Notes: generated from the letters alone by a model not told the origin. DNA of 64,000 nucleotides from Aquificota bacterium (GCA_030549905.1 JAUQQK010000001.1:163331-227330), one strand, 5' to 3'. Counted from the stretch's first letter, positions 41,274 to 50,111 are shown. Made by a program: numbers and translations.

Positions 41274-42229
41274 CTTGCTACCTGGTCCGCAAGGGCAATC
41301 GCCTGCTCCTTCAGCTCATAACCAAGTTCCCTTATCGTTCTCTGATTCACAACCAACTTTATCTTGCTTACCCTTTGAAAGGGTACGTTTTCTACCCTTT
41401 CCCCCATAAGTATTTTGTAAGCAAGATAAGCGGACTGATAGCCTTGGTCATATCCAGAACTACCATAGGCAATAGCACAACCCTTCATCGCCTGCTCAGG
41501 TGATAGACATACCACCACTATCCCGTAAAAGTTTGCGTAGTGCAGTATGTAAGAAGTTAGAAAATTCTCAGTGTAGAAACAGGGCGTTATTATAACAGCA
41601 CTGAAGCCATCCTCCTTCATGTGGCTCATAACATATTCAAGGTCCTGCACATCCCTAACACTCACTGGCACCACGTTTATTCCATACTTTAAACCAGCTT
41701 CCCTCGTCAACCTTGTGGCTACTTTTGAGGCTTCAAACTGTGGTGTGCAAAAAACAACCGCTTTTTTAATGTCTGGAAAGAACCTCTTCATGAATTCAAC
41801 CCTCTTTTCCATAAGCTCCGTGTTAAGATTGTCCACCCCAGTTATATTTTTGTCAGGCTTTTGAAAATCATTCGTAAAACCCCAGGTTTTAATAGCAGTG
41901 CCTCCCATAATGACAATAGGCGCCTTAAGATTTGGTTTCACCTTCTTTAGATAATAAGCTTCTAAGCTTCCACCTACTGCTATAAGGTCAAACTCTTCTT
42001 CCCTACCAGCAATTTCTATAGCTCTTTCCTCCACACCTTTCAGACTATTCTCGCCGTTAAAAAGCACATACTCTACCTTGTTAAGTCCCAAGGATTTCAA
42101 CCCTGCTTTAAAACCCTCCACCTTGCTCATCCTTCCTTCCCCTGATATGAAAAGAGCTAATTTCATCCTACCCTCATTTTTGCCACAGGAGGATAGCATT
42201 ATTATGATGCACATAAGAAACAAAAGCAT
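41270..42229 (-). CDS. ABC-type substrate-binding lipoprotein serving a two-component system
   Basis: A 319-residue protein with a lipobox ending in Cys15 ('MLSSC'), so membrane-anchored in the periplasm. The mature part is of the ABC_sub_bind (PF04392) type I fold: 'KLALFISGEGRMSKVEGFKAGLKSLGL', a middle 'VIMGGTAIKTWGF' and 'GYDQGYQSAYLAYKILMGE'. No ABC permease or ATPase is adjacent. It overlaps the kinase gene by 4 bases, so it likely presents ligand to the kinase. A TATATT -10 ends 7 bases before the ATG. Confidence 0.82.
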   Translation of the reverse strand: MLLFLMCIIIMLSSCGKNEGRMKLALFISGEGRMSKVEGFKAGLKSLGLNKVEYVLFNGENSLKGVEERAIEIAGREEEFDLIAVGGSLEAYYLKKVKPNLKAPIVIMGGTAIKTWGFTNDFQKPDKNITGVDNLNTELMEKRVEFMKRFFPDIKKAVVFCTPQFEASKVATRLTREAGLKYGINVVPVSVRDVQDLEYVMSHMKEDGFSAVIITPCFYTENFLTSYILHYANFYGIVVVCLSPEQAMKGCAIAYGSSGYDQGYQSAYLAYKILMGERVENVPFQRVSKIKLVVNQRTIRELGYELKEQAIALADQVAR

Positions 42230-42233
42230 AAGT

Positions 42234-42242
42234 TATAATATA
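42234..42242. promoter_or_regulatory. Overlapping -10 boxes for tRNA-Met and the binding-protein operon
   Basis: TATAAT on the plus strand (42234-42239), 12 bases before the tRNA; TATATT on the minus strand (42237-42242), 7 bases before the lipoprotein ATG. The two overlap by three bases in a 22-base intergenic region. Confidence 0.5.
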
Positions 42243-42251
42243 TACCCCGTA

Positions 42252-42325
42252 GGCGGCGTAGCTCAGCTGGTTAGAGCGGAGATCTCATAAGTCTCAGGTC
42301 GGAGGTTCGAGTCCTCCCGCCGCCA
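42252..42325 (+). tRNA. tRNA-Met (anticodon CAT), probably elongator
   Basis: A 74-base tRNA. Acceptor GGCGGCG / CGCCGCC, D-arm GCTC...GAGC, anticodon stem GAGAT/GTCTC with loop CTCATAA (CAT), short variable loop, T-stem GGAGG/CCTCC, discriminator A; CCA is not encoded. Initiator tRNA is excluded by the paired first acceptor base and absence of three G-C pairs in the anticodon stem. tRNA-Ile2 (CAT) cannot be fully excluded. Its last base touches the stop codon of the convergent DNA ligase gene. Confidence 0.9.
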
Positions 42326-44044
42326 TTATTCAACAGATACCTTTTTCTGTAGCTGATAGAGTCTTATAATCTCTTCCACCGTGTTGGCATCTTCTGCCTT
42401 CTTGTCCTCCCTTATAAAGCTAACAGCTCTTGGAAAACGCAGGGCATAGCCAGGTTCTTCTAAGGTTCTTCCGGCGGTGTGTAGGGGTGAGCGTGTTATT
42501 TCATCCGCATTCACCGTTATCACATACCTTGGCTCCACCCATACATCCGGCTCAAGGATGCTATCTACCCTTGCGGGTCTGTGGTCTAACCTTATCTCAT
42601 CAAGCATATGTTTTAACCTGACCCATTCCTCTTCTGTAAAGCCTGAACCCACCTTGCTTACTGTCTTGAAGGTATCCGTTTGAGGGTCATATACCGCCAC
42701 CAAAACACCACCTATGCCAAGCTTTGCCCTTGCCCCCTTGCCATAGTAATAGCCTACAATAACCACATCTATCGTATCCGCCAAGGCACCCTTATAGCTT
42801 CTTTTTAACTTTATCCAGTTAAAGTTCCTTGAGCCAGCCGTGTACGGGGCATCAAGCCTCTTTGCCATGATACCTTCAAGCCCGCGTGTTATGGCATCTT
42901 CAAAAAAGTTTTCTACCTCCTTGGCACTGTCTGTGATTATCATTTCTGAAAGCCTTAAGGTATTGCTATTGGGTATTACTTCTTCAAGCTTTCTCCTTCT
43001 CTCTATGAAAGGTTTTACTGTAAAATCTTCTCCTTCAAGGTAGAGCAGGTCAAAGCTAAAAAGCACGAGAGGATATTCCTTTGCATATTCATGGACTCCA
43101 TACTTTCTTTTTCTCTGGATAGTCACTTGAAAAGGATAGAACTCTCCTGTTTCTTCGTTGACTGCCAGGGCTTCGCCCTCAAATATCACGCTGTTGAACC
43201 TTATATCCTTCTGAACTGCGGACAGTATTTCAGGAAACATCTCCGTCATACGTTCAAGGTTTCTTGAGTATATCTCTACTCTATTGCCCTCCTTGTGTAT
43301 TTGAAGCCTGAAGCCATCATATTTGGCTTCTACCGCACACCTGCCAAGCCTTCTTATTATCTCTTCCACACTGCTGACCCTTTCCGCAAGAGCCATCCTG
43401 ATGGGATAGCCCACCTGAATTTTAAAATGTTCAAGGGCTGAAAGCCCACCCTCCTTTAGCCTCTTTGCTACAAGACCTAAATCAGAACAGAGGTTATAAG
43501 CCCTCTCTATCAATTCCTTTGCACTCCTTCCCCCAGACAGCAAAGAAAGGGCATCTATTATCGTGGCTTCACCCACACCCAGCCTCAGCCTTCCAATAAC
43601 GACTCTTACCGCATACCTGGCTTCTAAGGGGGATAGCCCCTTAAGAAGGCTTATAAGCTTCATCACCTTATCAAGCGTTCCTCTGCTTTGAGCTATATCA
43701 AGCAGTTCTTTATAAACCTGAGAAACCTCAAGGGACCTGCCCTGCCACCTTATGCTCTCAAAGGCTAATTCGCCAAGGTCCCCCGTCTTCTTATAAGCGG
43801 TCTCCAAATCCTTGAGCTTTATACCCGTAGCCTTGGATAGTGCCTCAAGCATTAGCCTTTCTGAAACACCCATCTCCACACCCCTGAAGGGAGGAAGGAT
43901 CTCACCTAAGGTTAAATACACTATCTTGTCCATCTCGTCCGCACCTGCCCTTTCAAAAAGACTGTGTAAGAGGTCAGCCATCTCAAGCCTGCTGGTTGTC
44001 TGCTCAATCCTTTGAAAATACTCAGAAAGTTCAAAGAATTTCAT
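42326..44044 (-). CDS. lig: ATP-dependent DNA ligase, archaeal type
   Basis: A 572-residue ligase with an N-terminal DNA-binding domain (to about 210), a nucleotidyltransferase core with the adenylated Lys in 'EAKYDGFRLQIH', 'SRNLERMTE', 'FEGEALAVN', 'GLEGIMAKRLD' and 'NWIKLKRSY', and an OB domain ending 'PGYALRFPRAVSFIREDK'. The three-domain layout and sequence fit archaeal/eukaryotic LigI, not the NAD-dependent LigA standard in bacteria. Aquificales are known to carry one. The gene starts two bases after the AAA gene upstream. Confidence 0.93.
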   Translation of the reverse strand: MKFFELSEYFQRIEQTTSRLEMADLLHSLFERAGADEMDKIVYLTLGEILPPFRGVEMGVSERLMLEALSKATGIKLKDLETAYKKTGDLGELAFESIRWQGRSLEVSQVYKELLDIAQSRGTLDKVMKLISLLKGLSPLEARYAVRVVIGRLRLGVGEATIIDALSLLSGGRSAKELIERAYNLCSDLGLVAKRLKEGGLSALEHFKIQVGYPIRMALAERVSSVEEIIRRLGRCAVEAKYDGFRLQIHKEGNRVEIYSRNLERMTEMFPEILSAVQKDIRFNSVIFEGEALAVNEETGEFYPFQVTIQRKRKYGVHEYAKEYPLVLFSFDLLYLEGEDFTVKPFIERRRKLEEVIPNSNTLRLSEMIITDSAKEVENFFEDAITRGLEGIMAKRLDAPYTAGSRNFNWIKLKRSYKGALADTIDVVIVGYYYGKGARAKLGIGGVLVAVYDPQTDTFKTVSKVGSGFTEEEWVRLKHMLDEIRLDHRPARVDSILEPDVWVEPRYVITVNADEITRSPLHTAGRTLEEPGYALRFPRAVSFIREDKKAEDANTVEEIIRLYQLQKKVSVE

Positions 44045-44046
44045 AA

Positions 44047-44799
44047 CTAAATTTTATACCCTTCCAGCCTTATCCTGCCCTCCAGATCCTTTATAAACTG
44101 TTGGGCGCTTCTTCCGGAAAAGCCCCCATGCAGAGCCCAGTCAAGGGCGAGCCTTTCGAGCTCTTCCTGTGGAAGCTCTAAACCCCTCTTTTCCGCAAGG
44201 TGTTTTACAATGCTCAGGTATTCTCTCTTTCCGAAGGAAAAGAAACCAAGCCTTATGCCAAAGCGCTCCACCAAAGAAACTCTCTCTATGTAGCTCTCCT
44301 CTGGGAACTTCTCTTCCTCTTCCTTTACGGGCATGAGCTGTCTTCTGTTGGAGGTGGCGTAGATTAGCACATTGGGAGGTCTTTCTTCTATATCGCCATC
44401 CATCAAAGACTTTAGCACCCTTGCCCTCTCCTCGTGGGCTTCAAAGGAAAGGTCATCAAAGAAAAGGATAAACTTTTCTTCCCTTTCCCTCAAAAGCTCA
44501 TAAAGGTCAGAAATATGAAGGACTTCCATAGCATACACCTGAATGAGCCTAAGACCCTGACCGCCAAACAATCCCAGCATGGACTTAACCAGAGAGGACT
44601 TTCCGGTGCCTCTGTCTCCCCACAAAAGCACATCGTTGGCAGGCAAGCCCTTTACAAACTGTAATGTGTTTCTGTATATGAGTTCCTTCTGCCTTTCTAT
44701 ATGTAAAAGGTCGTGAAAGTCTGGAATGTGAGGGTATTTAATAGCCTGTAGGGTTCCGTTCCTGAAACGGTAAGCCAAACAAGAAGGATTTATCCCCAT
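44047..44799 (-). CDS. DUF815-family AAA ATPase
   Basis: A 250-residue P-loop ATPase: 'ANDVLLWGDRGTGKSSLVKSM' (Walker A), 'FILFFDDLSFE' (Walker B), 'VLIYATSNRRQL' (sensor 1) and a C-terminal 'GFSGRSAQQFIKDL' (sensor 2 arginine). This is the DUF815 / YifB-unrelated single-domain family of unknown function. It overlaps nadK by 10 bases, so expression is coupled. Confidence 0.85.
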   Translation of the reverse strand: MGINPSCLAYRFRNGTLQAIKYPHIPDFHDLLHIERQKELIYRNTLQFVKGLPANDVLLWGDRGTGKSSLVKSMLGLFGGQGLRLIQVYAMEVLHISDLYELLREREEKFILFFDDLSFEAHEERARVLKSLMDGDIEERPPNVLIYATSNRRQLMPVKEEEEKFPEESYIERVSLVERFGIRLGFFSFGKREYLSIVKHLAEKRGLELPQEELERLALDWALHGGFSGRSAQQFIKDLEGRIRLEGYKI

Positions 44800-45608
44800 C
44801 TTAACTTCTCCTTAAGAATGTTAAAAAAGCTCCTTTTGGGGTTTGGATACATGAGGCAGTAATGTGAAGACCTTTTTACCATAACCACATCCCCCCTTCT
44901 TAGCTCCATACCCTCCTGTCCGTCAAGGGTCAGGTATGCCATGCTGTCTTCCGAATGGTTTAATAGCCTTAGCTCAAAGTCCGGTGGCAGGACTAAGGGT
45001 CTGTTAGAAAGGGTATGGGGGCATATGGGCACGAAAAGTAGGGCTTCGGAAACAGGGTAGAGTATGGGACCACCCGCAGAAAGGGCATAGGCGGTTGAAC
45101 CCGTAGGAGAGGAAACAATAACGCCATCGCCGTAGACCTTCAGTATGCTTTCCTCCTTAGTTCCCACCTCTACCTCCACCATCCTCGCAAGGCTTGCCTT
45201 CGAAAGCACCACATCGTTCAGGTAGTCTCCGAGATGCAACTCCTTCCCGTCTCTTAAAAGGTTTGCACAGAGCATCATTCTCTTCTGGGGCTTTATCTCA
45301 CCCTTTAAAACCCTTACAAGAACCTCTTCAAACTCCTCCTTTTCCACTTCAGTAAGAAAGCCAAACCTTCCCTCGTTTATACCAAGGAGAGGAACTCCAT
45401 ACCTGCATGCAAGCCTTGCACAGGCAAGAAACGTGCCATCTCCCCCTACAACCACCGCCAGCTGGAAGCCTTCAAAATTTACAGGCTTTCCTCCCCTCAG
45501 GTTTATGTGGCTTTTGACATAGACACCTTTACCTTTTAGAAACTCCTCCACCCTTTCCGCCGTCTCCTTTGCGGAAGGACTATCCTTTATAAAAAGGAGT
45601 ACCTTCAT
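44790..45608 (-). CDS. nadK: NAD kinase
   Basis: A 272-residue NadK with the GGDGT motif ('VVVGGDGTFL'), 'GINEGRFGFLTEV', 'VYGDGVIVSSPTGSTAYALSAGGPI' and 'PICPHTLSNRPLV'. It phosphorylates NAD to NADP. A Gly-Asn-Glu-Gly form replaces the usual 'GVNLGHLGFL'. It overlaps gmhA by 4 bases (ATGA). Confidence 0.95.
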   Translation of the reverse strand: MKVLLFIKDSPSAKETAERVEEFLKGKGVYVKSHINLRGGKPVNFEGFQLAVVVGGDGTFLACARLACRYGVPLLGINEGRFGFLTEVEKEEFEEVLVRVLKGEIKPQKRMMLCANLLRDGKELHLGDYLNDVVLSKASLARMVEVEVGTKEESILKVYGDGVIVSSPTGSTAYALSAGGPILYPVSEALLFVPICPHTLSNRPLVLPPDFELRLLNHSEDSMAYLTLDGQEGMELRRGDVVMVKRSSHYCLMYPNPKRSFFNILKEKLRWG

Positions 45609-46168
45609 AAAAGCCTGTCAATTATCTCACAGAGCACATGCCCGAGGGTTATGTGGCATTCCTGTATGCGTGCGGTATCATAAGAAGGAACCACAAAGCT
45701 GTAGTGAGCCACTTCCACCACTTTTCCACCGTTCCTTCCAGTGAAGGCTACGGTAGTGGCACCGAGGTCATGAGCCTTTGCAATCCCCCTGACCACATTG
45801 GGAGAATTACCCGATGTGGTTATGCCTATGGCAATATCACCGGGCATGCAGAGAGCTTCTACCTGCCTTTCAAAGATTGTTTCAAAGCCGTAGTCATTTC
45901 CAACCGCAGTAAGTATGGAAGTATCCGTTGTGAGAGCTATGGCAGGAAGCGCTTTTCTTTCTTTCTTGAACCTTCCCACCATCTCCGCCGCTATGTGCTG
46001 GGCGTCTGCCGCAGAGCCTCCGTTGCCAAAGAGCAAAACCTTGTTTCCATCCTTTATAGCCTGAGCTATAAGCTGTCCCACCTCCAGTATGCGCTCCGCA
46101 TAAAGCTCCACAAAAGCCAGCTTTAGCTCCGCACTTTCTCTGAAGGAGTTTATCACAAGGTCAAGCAT
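45605..46168 (-). CDS. gmhA: Phosphoheptose isomerase
   Basis: A 187-residue SIS-domain isomerase: 'VLLFGNGGSAADAQHIAAEMVGRF' and 'GITTSGNSPNVVRGI', 'QECHITLGHVLCEIID' with the catalytic Glu/His pair. It converts sedoheptulose 7-phosphate to D-glycero-manno-heptose 7-phosphate for lipopolysaccharide core. A DiaA-like role is less likely given the intact metal and catalytic residues. It overlaps the ferritin-like gene by 8 bases. Confidence 0.92.
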   Translation of the reverse strand: MLDLVINSFRESAELKLAFVELYAERILEVGQLIAQAIKDGNKVLLFGNGGSAADAQHIAAEMVGRFKKERKALPAIALTTDTSILTAVGNDYGFETIFERQVEALCMPGDIAIGITTSGNSPNVVRGIAKAHDLGATTVAFTGRNGGKVVEVAHYSFVVPSYDTARIQECHITLGHVLCEIIDRLL

Positions 46169-47051
46169 TTCTCTTACGCAAATCTCCCACCGTCAGCCTG
46201 TTCATAAGCCTGAAGAACTCAAGGAGCTTCTGTTTATGATATTCTTCCTGATTCTCTATGAAGGTAAAAAGCCTCTTTAGATCTGGGTCCTGCAGGCTTT
46301 CTGCAGACTTCTTATACTCTCCGCCCGTTTCCTGCTCATATAGTATTTCACCCCTTACCTGTTCTTGCAGGCTCTTTAAGGGTTTTTGAGAAAAATCCAC
46401 CCTTGATAAGTCTGGCATACCACCCAGCTCACCTATCTTTTCACCCAGCTTGCCCATATGCACCATGCTTTCTATGGCAAGGTCAAACATTATGTCCTTA
46501 TAGCTGCAATCCTTTGCATGGAAGAACTGATAGAGGTAGTTTATTATGGTCTGATACTCTTCTTTAAGGAACCTGTTTAGCACCTCAAGGGTCTTAGGGT
46601 CAGGCTTTTGCTCCTCTAAGGGAAGGCAGACCAAACCCTCCCTTGCCTTTTCCGCAAGTTCTGAGAACTCTATTCTGTGGTCCTGCTCATCCTTTATAAC
46701 CCTCTCTAAGAGCCTTTTTACCGAATCGTCTTTTACTATTTCCAGTTGCTGGCTGTATATTCTAATAGCCTCCTCCTCCGCCCACACGTCTTTTGAGAGC
46801 ATGTCCGCCCAATCTGGACCGCCCACACTTATCATATCCTCAATCCTGTCAAGGACCACCTGTCCACCCAGCTGAACCACCTTCTGGGCAAACCACTTTA
46901 AATGCCTCATCTCCTGACGGGCAATTTCTTCTATCTCAGAGGTAATGTTGGCATCTGTGATAAGGAATATGTGATAAAGATACTGGACTATGGCAGAATG
47001 CTCTAAGGCTACATCGTAAAGCAGGAGGCTTATAAGCTCTCTTTTATCCAT
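46161..47051 (-). CDS. Protein with two ferritin-like domains
   Basis: A 296-residue all-helical protein made of two four-helix ferritin-like domains. First half: 'EHSAIVQYLYH', 'EEIARQEMRHLKWF', 'AEEEAIRIYSQQ', 'VIKDEQDHRIEF' (two ExxH plus two further Glu, a complete diiron set). Second half: 'KEEYQTIINYLYQFF', 'ESMVHMGKLGE', 'EQETGGEYKKSAE', 'IENQEEYHKQKL', similar but with one ExxH changed. A GAGGTGACC ribosome site precedes the ATG. Iron storage, peroxidase or oxidase activity is possible. Confidence 0.8.
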   Translation of the reverse strand: MDKRELISLLLYDVALEHSAIVQYLYHIFLITDANITSEIEEIARQEMRHLKWFAQKVVQLGGQVVLDRIEDMISVGGPDWADMLSKDVWAEEEAIRIYSQQLEIVKDDSVKRLLERVIKDEQDHRIEFSELAEKAREGLVCLPLEEQKPDPKTLEVLNRFLKEEYQTIINYLYQFFHAKDCSYKDIMFDLAIESMVHMGKLGEKIGELGGMPDLSRVDFSQKPLKSLQEQVRGEILYEQETGGEYKKSAESLQDPDLKRLFTFIENQEEYHKQKLLEFFRLMNRLTVGDLRKRNA

Positions 47052-47055
47052 TAGG

Positions 47056-48741
47056 TCACCTCAATCCAATTTTATACACCTTACTAATATACTCACTTAC
47101 CATGCGGTAGGTGTTAAAAAAGGGTCCCACAGTGGCTATGCTGTTCTTCATCAGTCTTACCCATTCGTCCTTACGGGTGTAGTAGGTGGGCAGTATTATG
47201 TAGGCAAGCTTTCCGTATATATCTTCAAGGTCCTCCTCATCCTTGCTTTCAGAAAGGTCCTGCCATGTGGGCTTTGGACCTATTCCCCAGCCATTCACAC
47301 CTTCTATGCCCCCTTCCAGCCACCAGCCGTCCCAGGTGGAGAAGTTTATAACACCATTTATGGCTGCCTTCATACCGCTGGTTCCGCAGGCTTCGTAAGG
47401 TCTTTTTGGATTGTTTAGCCAGACATCACAGCCAGCCACGAGCAGTTTTGCTAAGTTTATATCGTAATTTTCAAGGAAGGTGATTTTTAAAGCCTTAGTT
47501 CTCTGTTTTATTAAATCCATCTTCTCAAAGATGTTCTTTATCATCTCCTTACCCGCAGTATCCTTTGGATGGGCTTTCCCGGCAAAAACCAGCTGAAGCT
47601 CTCCAAAGCTCTCCGCTATGTGAATGAGCCTATCAATATCTCTCAGTATGAGGTCATTCCTTTTGTAGGGGGTCACCCTCCTTGCTATGCCTATTGTTAG
47701 AACATCGTCCGCAAAGCTGGCGTCTGTCTGTTTGTTTATGAAGTTTATAAGCTCAGATTTTACCTTGTTGTGCCTCTTTAAAAGTAATTCTGAAGGTATT
47801 TCATAAGCCCTTTGAAGCAGTATGGGGCTTTCATCCCAGCCAATCATGTATTCGTTAAAAAGCTCCTTAATTTCCTCATGAACCCACCTTTTGTGATAGA
47901 CGCCGTTTGTTACATACTCAATATCGCATAATCCATCAGGATTTCCCACCGAACATTCGGGGAATATGTGGGAGGAAACAAAAAGATGCTTGTATGAAAC
48001 CGCATTAACTTTGCCTGAGTATCTCATGGCAAGGTGCGAGAGGTTAAGGTGTCCGTTTTCAAGCTCTTCCTCCCAGTTCAGCTCATATCCGTAGTTTTTT
48101 AGCTCTCCAAGCACCATATCTATGGGAAATTTATCATGTCCTGCAGGGACGGGTGTGTGGGTGGTAAAGACGCACTTTTCTCTTACCTTTTCCCTGCTCC
48201 CAAGCTCTTTGAGTAGTTCAAGCACAAGAAGGGCTGAGTGGCTCTCATTTATGTGATAAACATGCACGTTGTAGCCCAAAGCTTTTAGAACTCTATAACC
48301 TCCTATACCGAGAAGTATCTCCTGCCTGAGCCTGTATATTCCATCATCAAAGTAGAGCTTTTCGTTCAGCTTTCTTATCTCAGGGTCGTTGCCCTCAAGC
48401 CCCCCATCAAGGAAAAGCACCTTTACCTCAGACTTGGACCTTATGGCGTATTCCCAGCAGGTTATTCTTTGTAGCCTGTCGCCAAAGTAAAGCTCTATCT
48501 CAAGGTCAAGTTTTTTTAGCTTTTTCTTGTAGTCCCAGGGGCTGTCAAAGTCTAACTGCATACCATGGGGGGTTATTTTTTGCAATGTGTATCCTTTTCT
48601 ATAAAGCAATGTGACGCACACAGCAGGCACATCCATGTCCGCAAAAGAATACAGGGTGTCCCCCGCCAGAACACCCAGCCCGCCACTGTATGTAGGTATT
48701 TCCTCCTCTACGGCAAGCTCCATCACAAAATAGGCAATCAT
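47056..48741 (-). CDS. glgP: Glycogen (alpha-glucan) phosphorylase, short form
   Basis: A 561-residue enzyme of the short alpha-glucan phosphorylase family: 'AYFVMELAVEEEIPTYSGGLGVLAGD', 'VYHINESHSALLVLE', 'FTTHTPVPAGHDKF', 'YVTNGVYHKRWV', 'RRVTPYKRNDLIL' and the PLP lysine region 'KRPYEACGTSGMKAAINGV'. It releases glucose 1-phosphate from glycogen. About 300 residues shorter than E. coli GlgP, as usual for this branch. TAAAAT (48752-48757) ends 10 bases before the ATG. Confidence 0.92.
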   Translation of the reverse strand: MIAYFVMELAVEEEIPTYSGGLGVLAGDTLYSFADMDVPAVCVTLLYRKGYTLQKITPHGMQLDFDSPWDYKKKLKKLDLEIELYFGDRLQRITCWEYAIRSKSEVKVLFLDGGLEGNDPEIRKLNEKLYFDDGIYRLRQEILLGIGGYRVLKALGYNVHVYHINESHSALLVLELLKELGSREKVREKCVFTTHTPVPAGHDKFPIDMVLGELKNYGYELNWEEELENGHLNLSHLAMRYSGKVNAVSYKHLFVSSHIFPECSVGNPDGLCDIEYVTNGVYHKRWVHEEIKELFNEYMIGWDESPILLQRAYEIPSELLLKRHNKVKSELINFINKQTDASFADDVLTIGIARRVTPYKRNDLILRDIDRLIHIAESFGELQLVFAGKAHPKDTAGKEMIKNIFEKMDLIKQRTKALKITFLENYDINLAKLLVAGCDVWLNNPKRPYEACGTSGMKAAINGVINFSTWDGWWLEGGIEGVNGWGIGPKPTWQDLSESKDEEDLEDIYGKLAYIILPTYYTRKDEWVRLMKNSIATVGPFFNTYRMVSEYISKVYKIGLR

Positions 48742-48748
48742 CTTGCTT

Positions 48749-48757
48749 TATATTTTA
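48749..48757. promoter_or_regulatory. Overlapping -10 boxes for glgP and the MFS gene
   Basis: The 20-base gap holds TATATT on the plus strand (48749-48754, 7 bases to the MFS ATG at 48762) and TAAAAT on the minus strand (48752-48757, 10 bases to the glgP ATG). They overlap by three bases; neither gene has a Shine-Dalgarno. Confidence 0.5.
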
Positions 48758-48761
48758 ATGC

Positions 48762-50102
48762 ATGCGTTTTATTCAAACGGACATTACCTGCAGGCTGGAT
48801 AGCCTGCCCTGGACTTCCTTTCATACAAGGTTTGTATTAGCCCTTGGCATCACCTGGGTCTTAGATGCCTTCGAAGTGGTCATAGTTAGTGCGGTTCTAA
48901 AGCCCATGGCAAAGAGCTTAAACTTTTCTCCAGAGCAGAGCTCCTTGATGGTGAGCGGTTTCTTGCTGGGGGCTATAATAGGCTCTCTGGTATTTGGCTA
49001 TCTTGCGGACAAACACGGCAGGAAAAAGCTCTTTCTTATCACGCTTCTTCTTTATTCTGGCGGCACTTTTTTAACGGGCTTTGCCAGCAGCTTTGAAATG
49101 GCTCTTTTTTTCAGGCTTCTGGCTGGAGCAGGCCTGGGTGGAGAGTTTGCAGCAATCCAGTCCGCCATAGACGAGTTCGTGCCCTCACGCCACAGGGGGA
49201 AGGTGGACGGCACCATAACAGCCCTCTGGAACTTAGGAAGCCTTCTTGCCTCTTTGAGTGCTGTGGGGCTTATAAAGGCTCTTGGTGAGGAGCTCTCTTG
49301 GAGGCTTGCCTACTTCTTGGGAGGTCTTCTTGCTCTTATGGTAGTCTTTGTGAGACTTTATGTGCCAGAGTCTCCAAGGTGGCTTCTCTCCAAAGGAAGA
49401 CTTGAGGAGGCAGAATCCATAGTTAGTAAAGTGGAAAAGCTGGCAGGTGGAAGAAGGAGCTACGATAGGTGCGACGTGCCCGTCTTTGATGGAAGTATAT
49501 TTGATGCTTCAAAGGTCATCCTCTCTAAATATGGCTGGAGGTTTCTCTTCAGCGCCAGTATGAGCTTTACCATACTTACCACCTATTATGGTGTTATAAC
49601 TCTGCTCCCTGTAATACTCTCTGAAGTTTATTCTCTGAGCAGTCAGGAGGTGCCTAAGGTCTTACTTATGGGAAGTCTTGGTGGTCTTTTGGGTGGTCTT
49701 TTAGTGGCTTATCTTGTGGACAGGTTTGGAAGGATTCCCCTTGGTCTTTCCATAAGCCTGCTTTCTGCAATGCTCTGCTTTCTCTTCCTTTCAGGCTTTC
49801 ACTTAAAGCTGGTCTTTTTTGTTTATTCTTTTGTTGCCTTTTCCTTTGCCTCTGTGGCTTATGTGATTGCCACCGAGATATATCCCTCATACCTCAGGGC
49901 TTATGCCATAGGGCTTCTTTCGGTAGTGGGCAGGCTTTCAGGTGCTCTATCACCTCTTCTTCTGGTGAGCCTTTCAAAGCTGGGATTTGTTTACGCCATC
50001 GTTGGGCTCGCTTCCTTCTGGCTTGTGGGCTTTTTTGCCTTCCTTTTGTGGTCTATAAGGGGTATGGAAACAAAGGGCAAGCCCCTTGAAGAAATTTCAT
50101 AA
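48762..50102 (+). CDS. MFS transporter, sugar/organic-anion porter type
   Basis: A 446-residue protein with twelve membrane helices and a cytoplasmic central loop. Motifs: 'LADKHGRKKLF' between helices 2 and 3, 'RLLAGAGLGGEFAAIQSAI', 'PESPRWLLSKGRLEEAE' after helix 6 (the PESPR motif of sugar-porter and related families), and 'LVDRFGRIPLG'. The substrate cannot be told. Its stop codon overlaps the -10 of the next gene. Confidence 0.8.
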   Translation: MRFIQTDITCRLDSLPWTSFHTRFVLALGITWVLDAFEVVIVSAVLKPMAKSLNFSPEQSSLMVSGFLLGAIIGSLVFGYLADKHGRKKLFLITLLLYSGGTFLTGFASSFEMALFFRLLAGAGLGGEFAAIQSAIDEFVPSRHRGKVDGTITALWNLGSLLASLSAVGLIKALGEELSWRLAYFLGGLLALMVVFVRLYVPESPRWLLSKGRLEEAESIVSKVEKLAGGRRSYDRCDVPVFDGSIFDASKVILSKYGWRFLFSASMSFTILTTYYGVITLLPVILSEVYSLSSQEVPKVLLMGSLGGLLGGLLVAYLVDRFGRIPLGLSISLLSAMLCFLFLSGFHLKLVFFVYSFVAFSFASVAYVIATEIYPSYLRAYAIGLLSVVGRLSGALSPLLLVSLSKLGFVYAIVGLASFWLVGFFAFLLWSIRGMETKGKPLEEIS

Positions 50103-50111
50103 AATATCCCT

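Noticed and set aside
42252..42325. Reading the CAT tRNA as tRNA-Ile2 or initiator tRNA
   Set aside because: Acceptor pairing and anticodon-stem sequence do not fit the initiator; elongator Met seems more likely than Ile2, though modification cannot be seen from DNA.
45638..46126. 162-codon plus-strand open frame
   Set aside because: Antisense to gmhA; composition is unnatural for a protein and no start signal is present.
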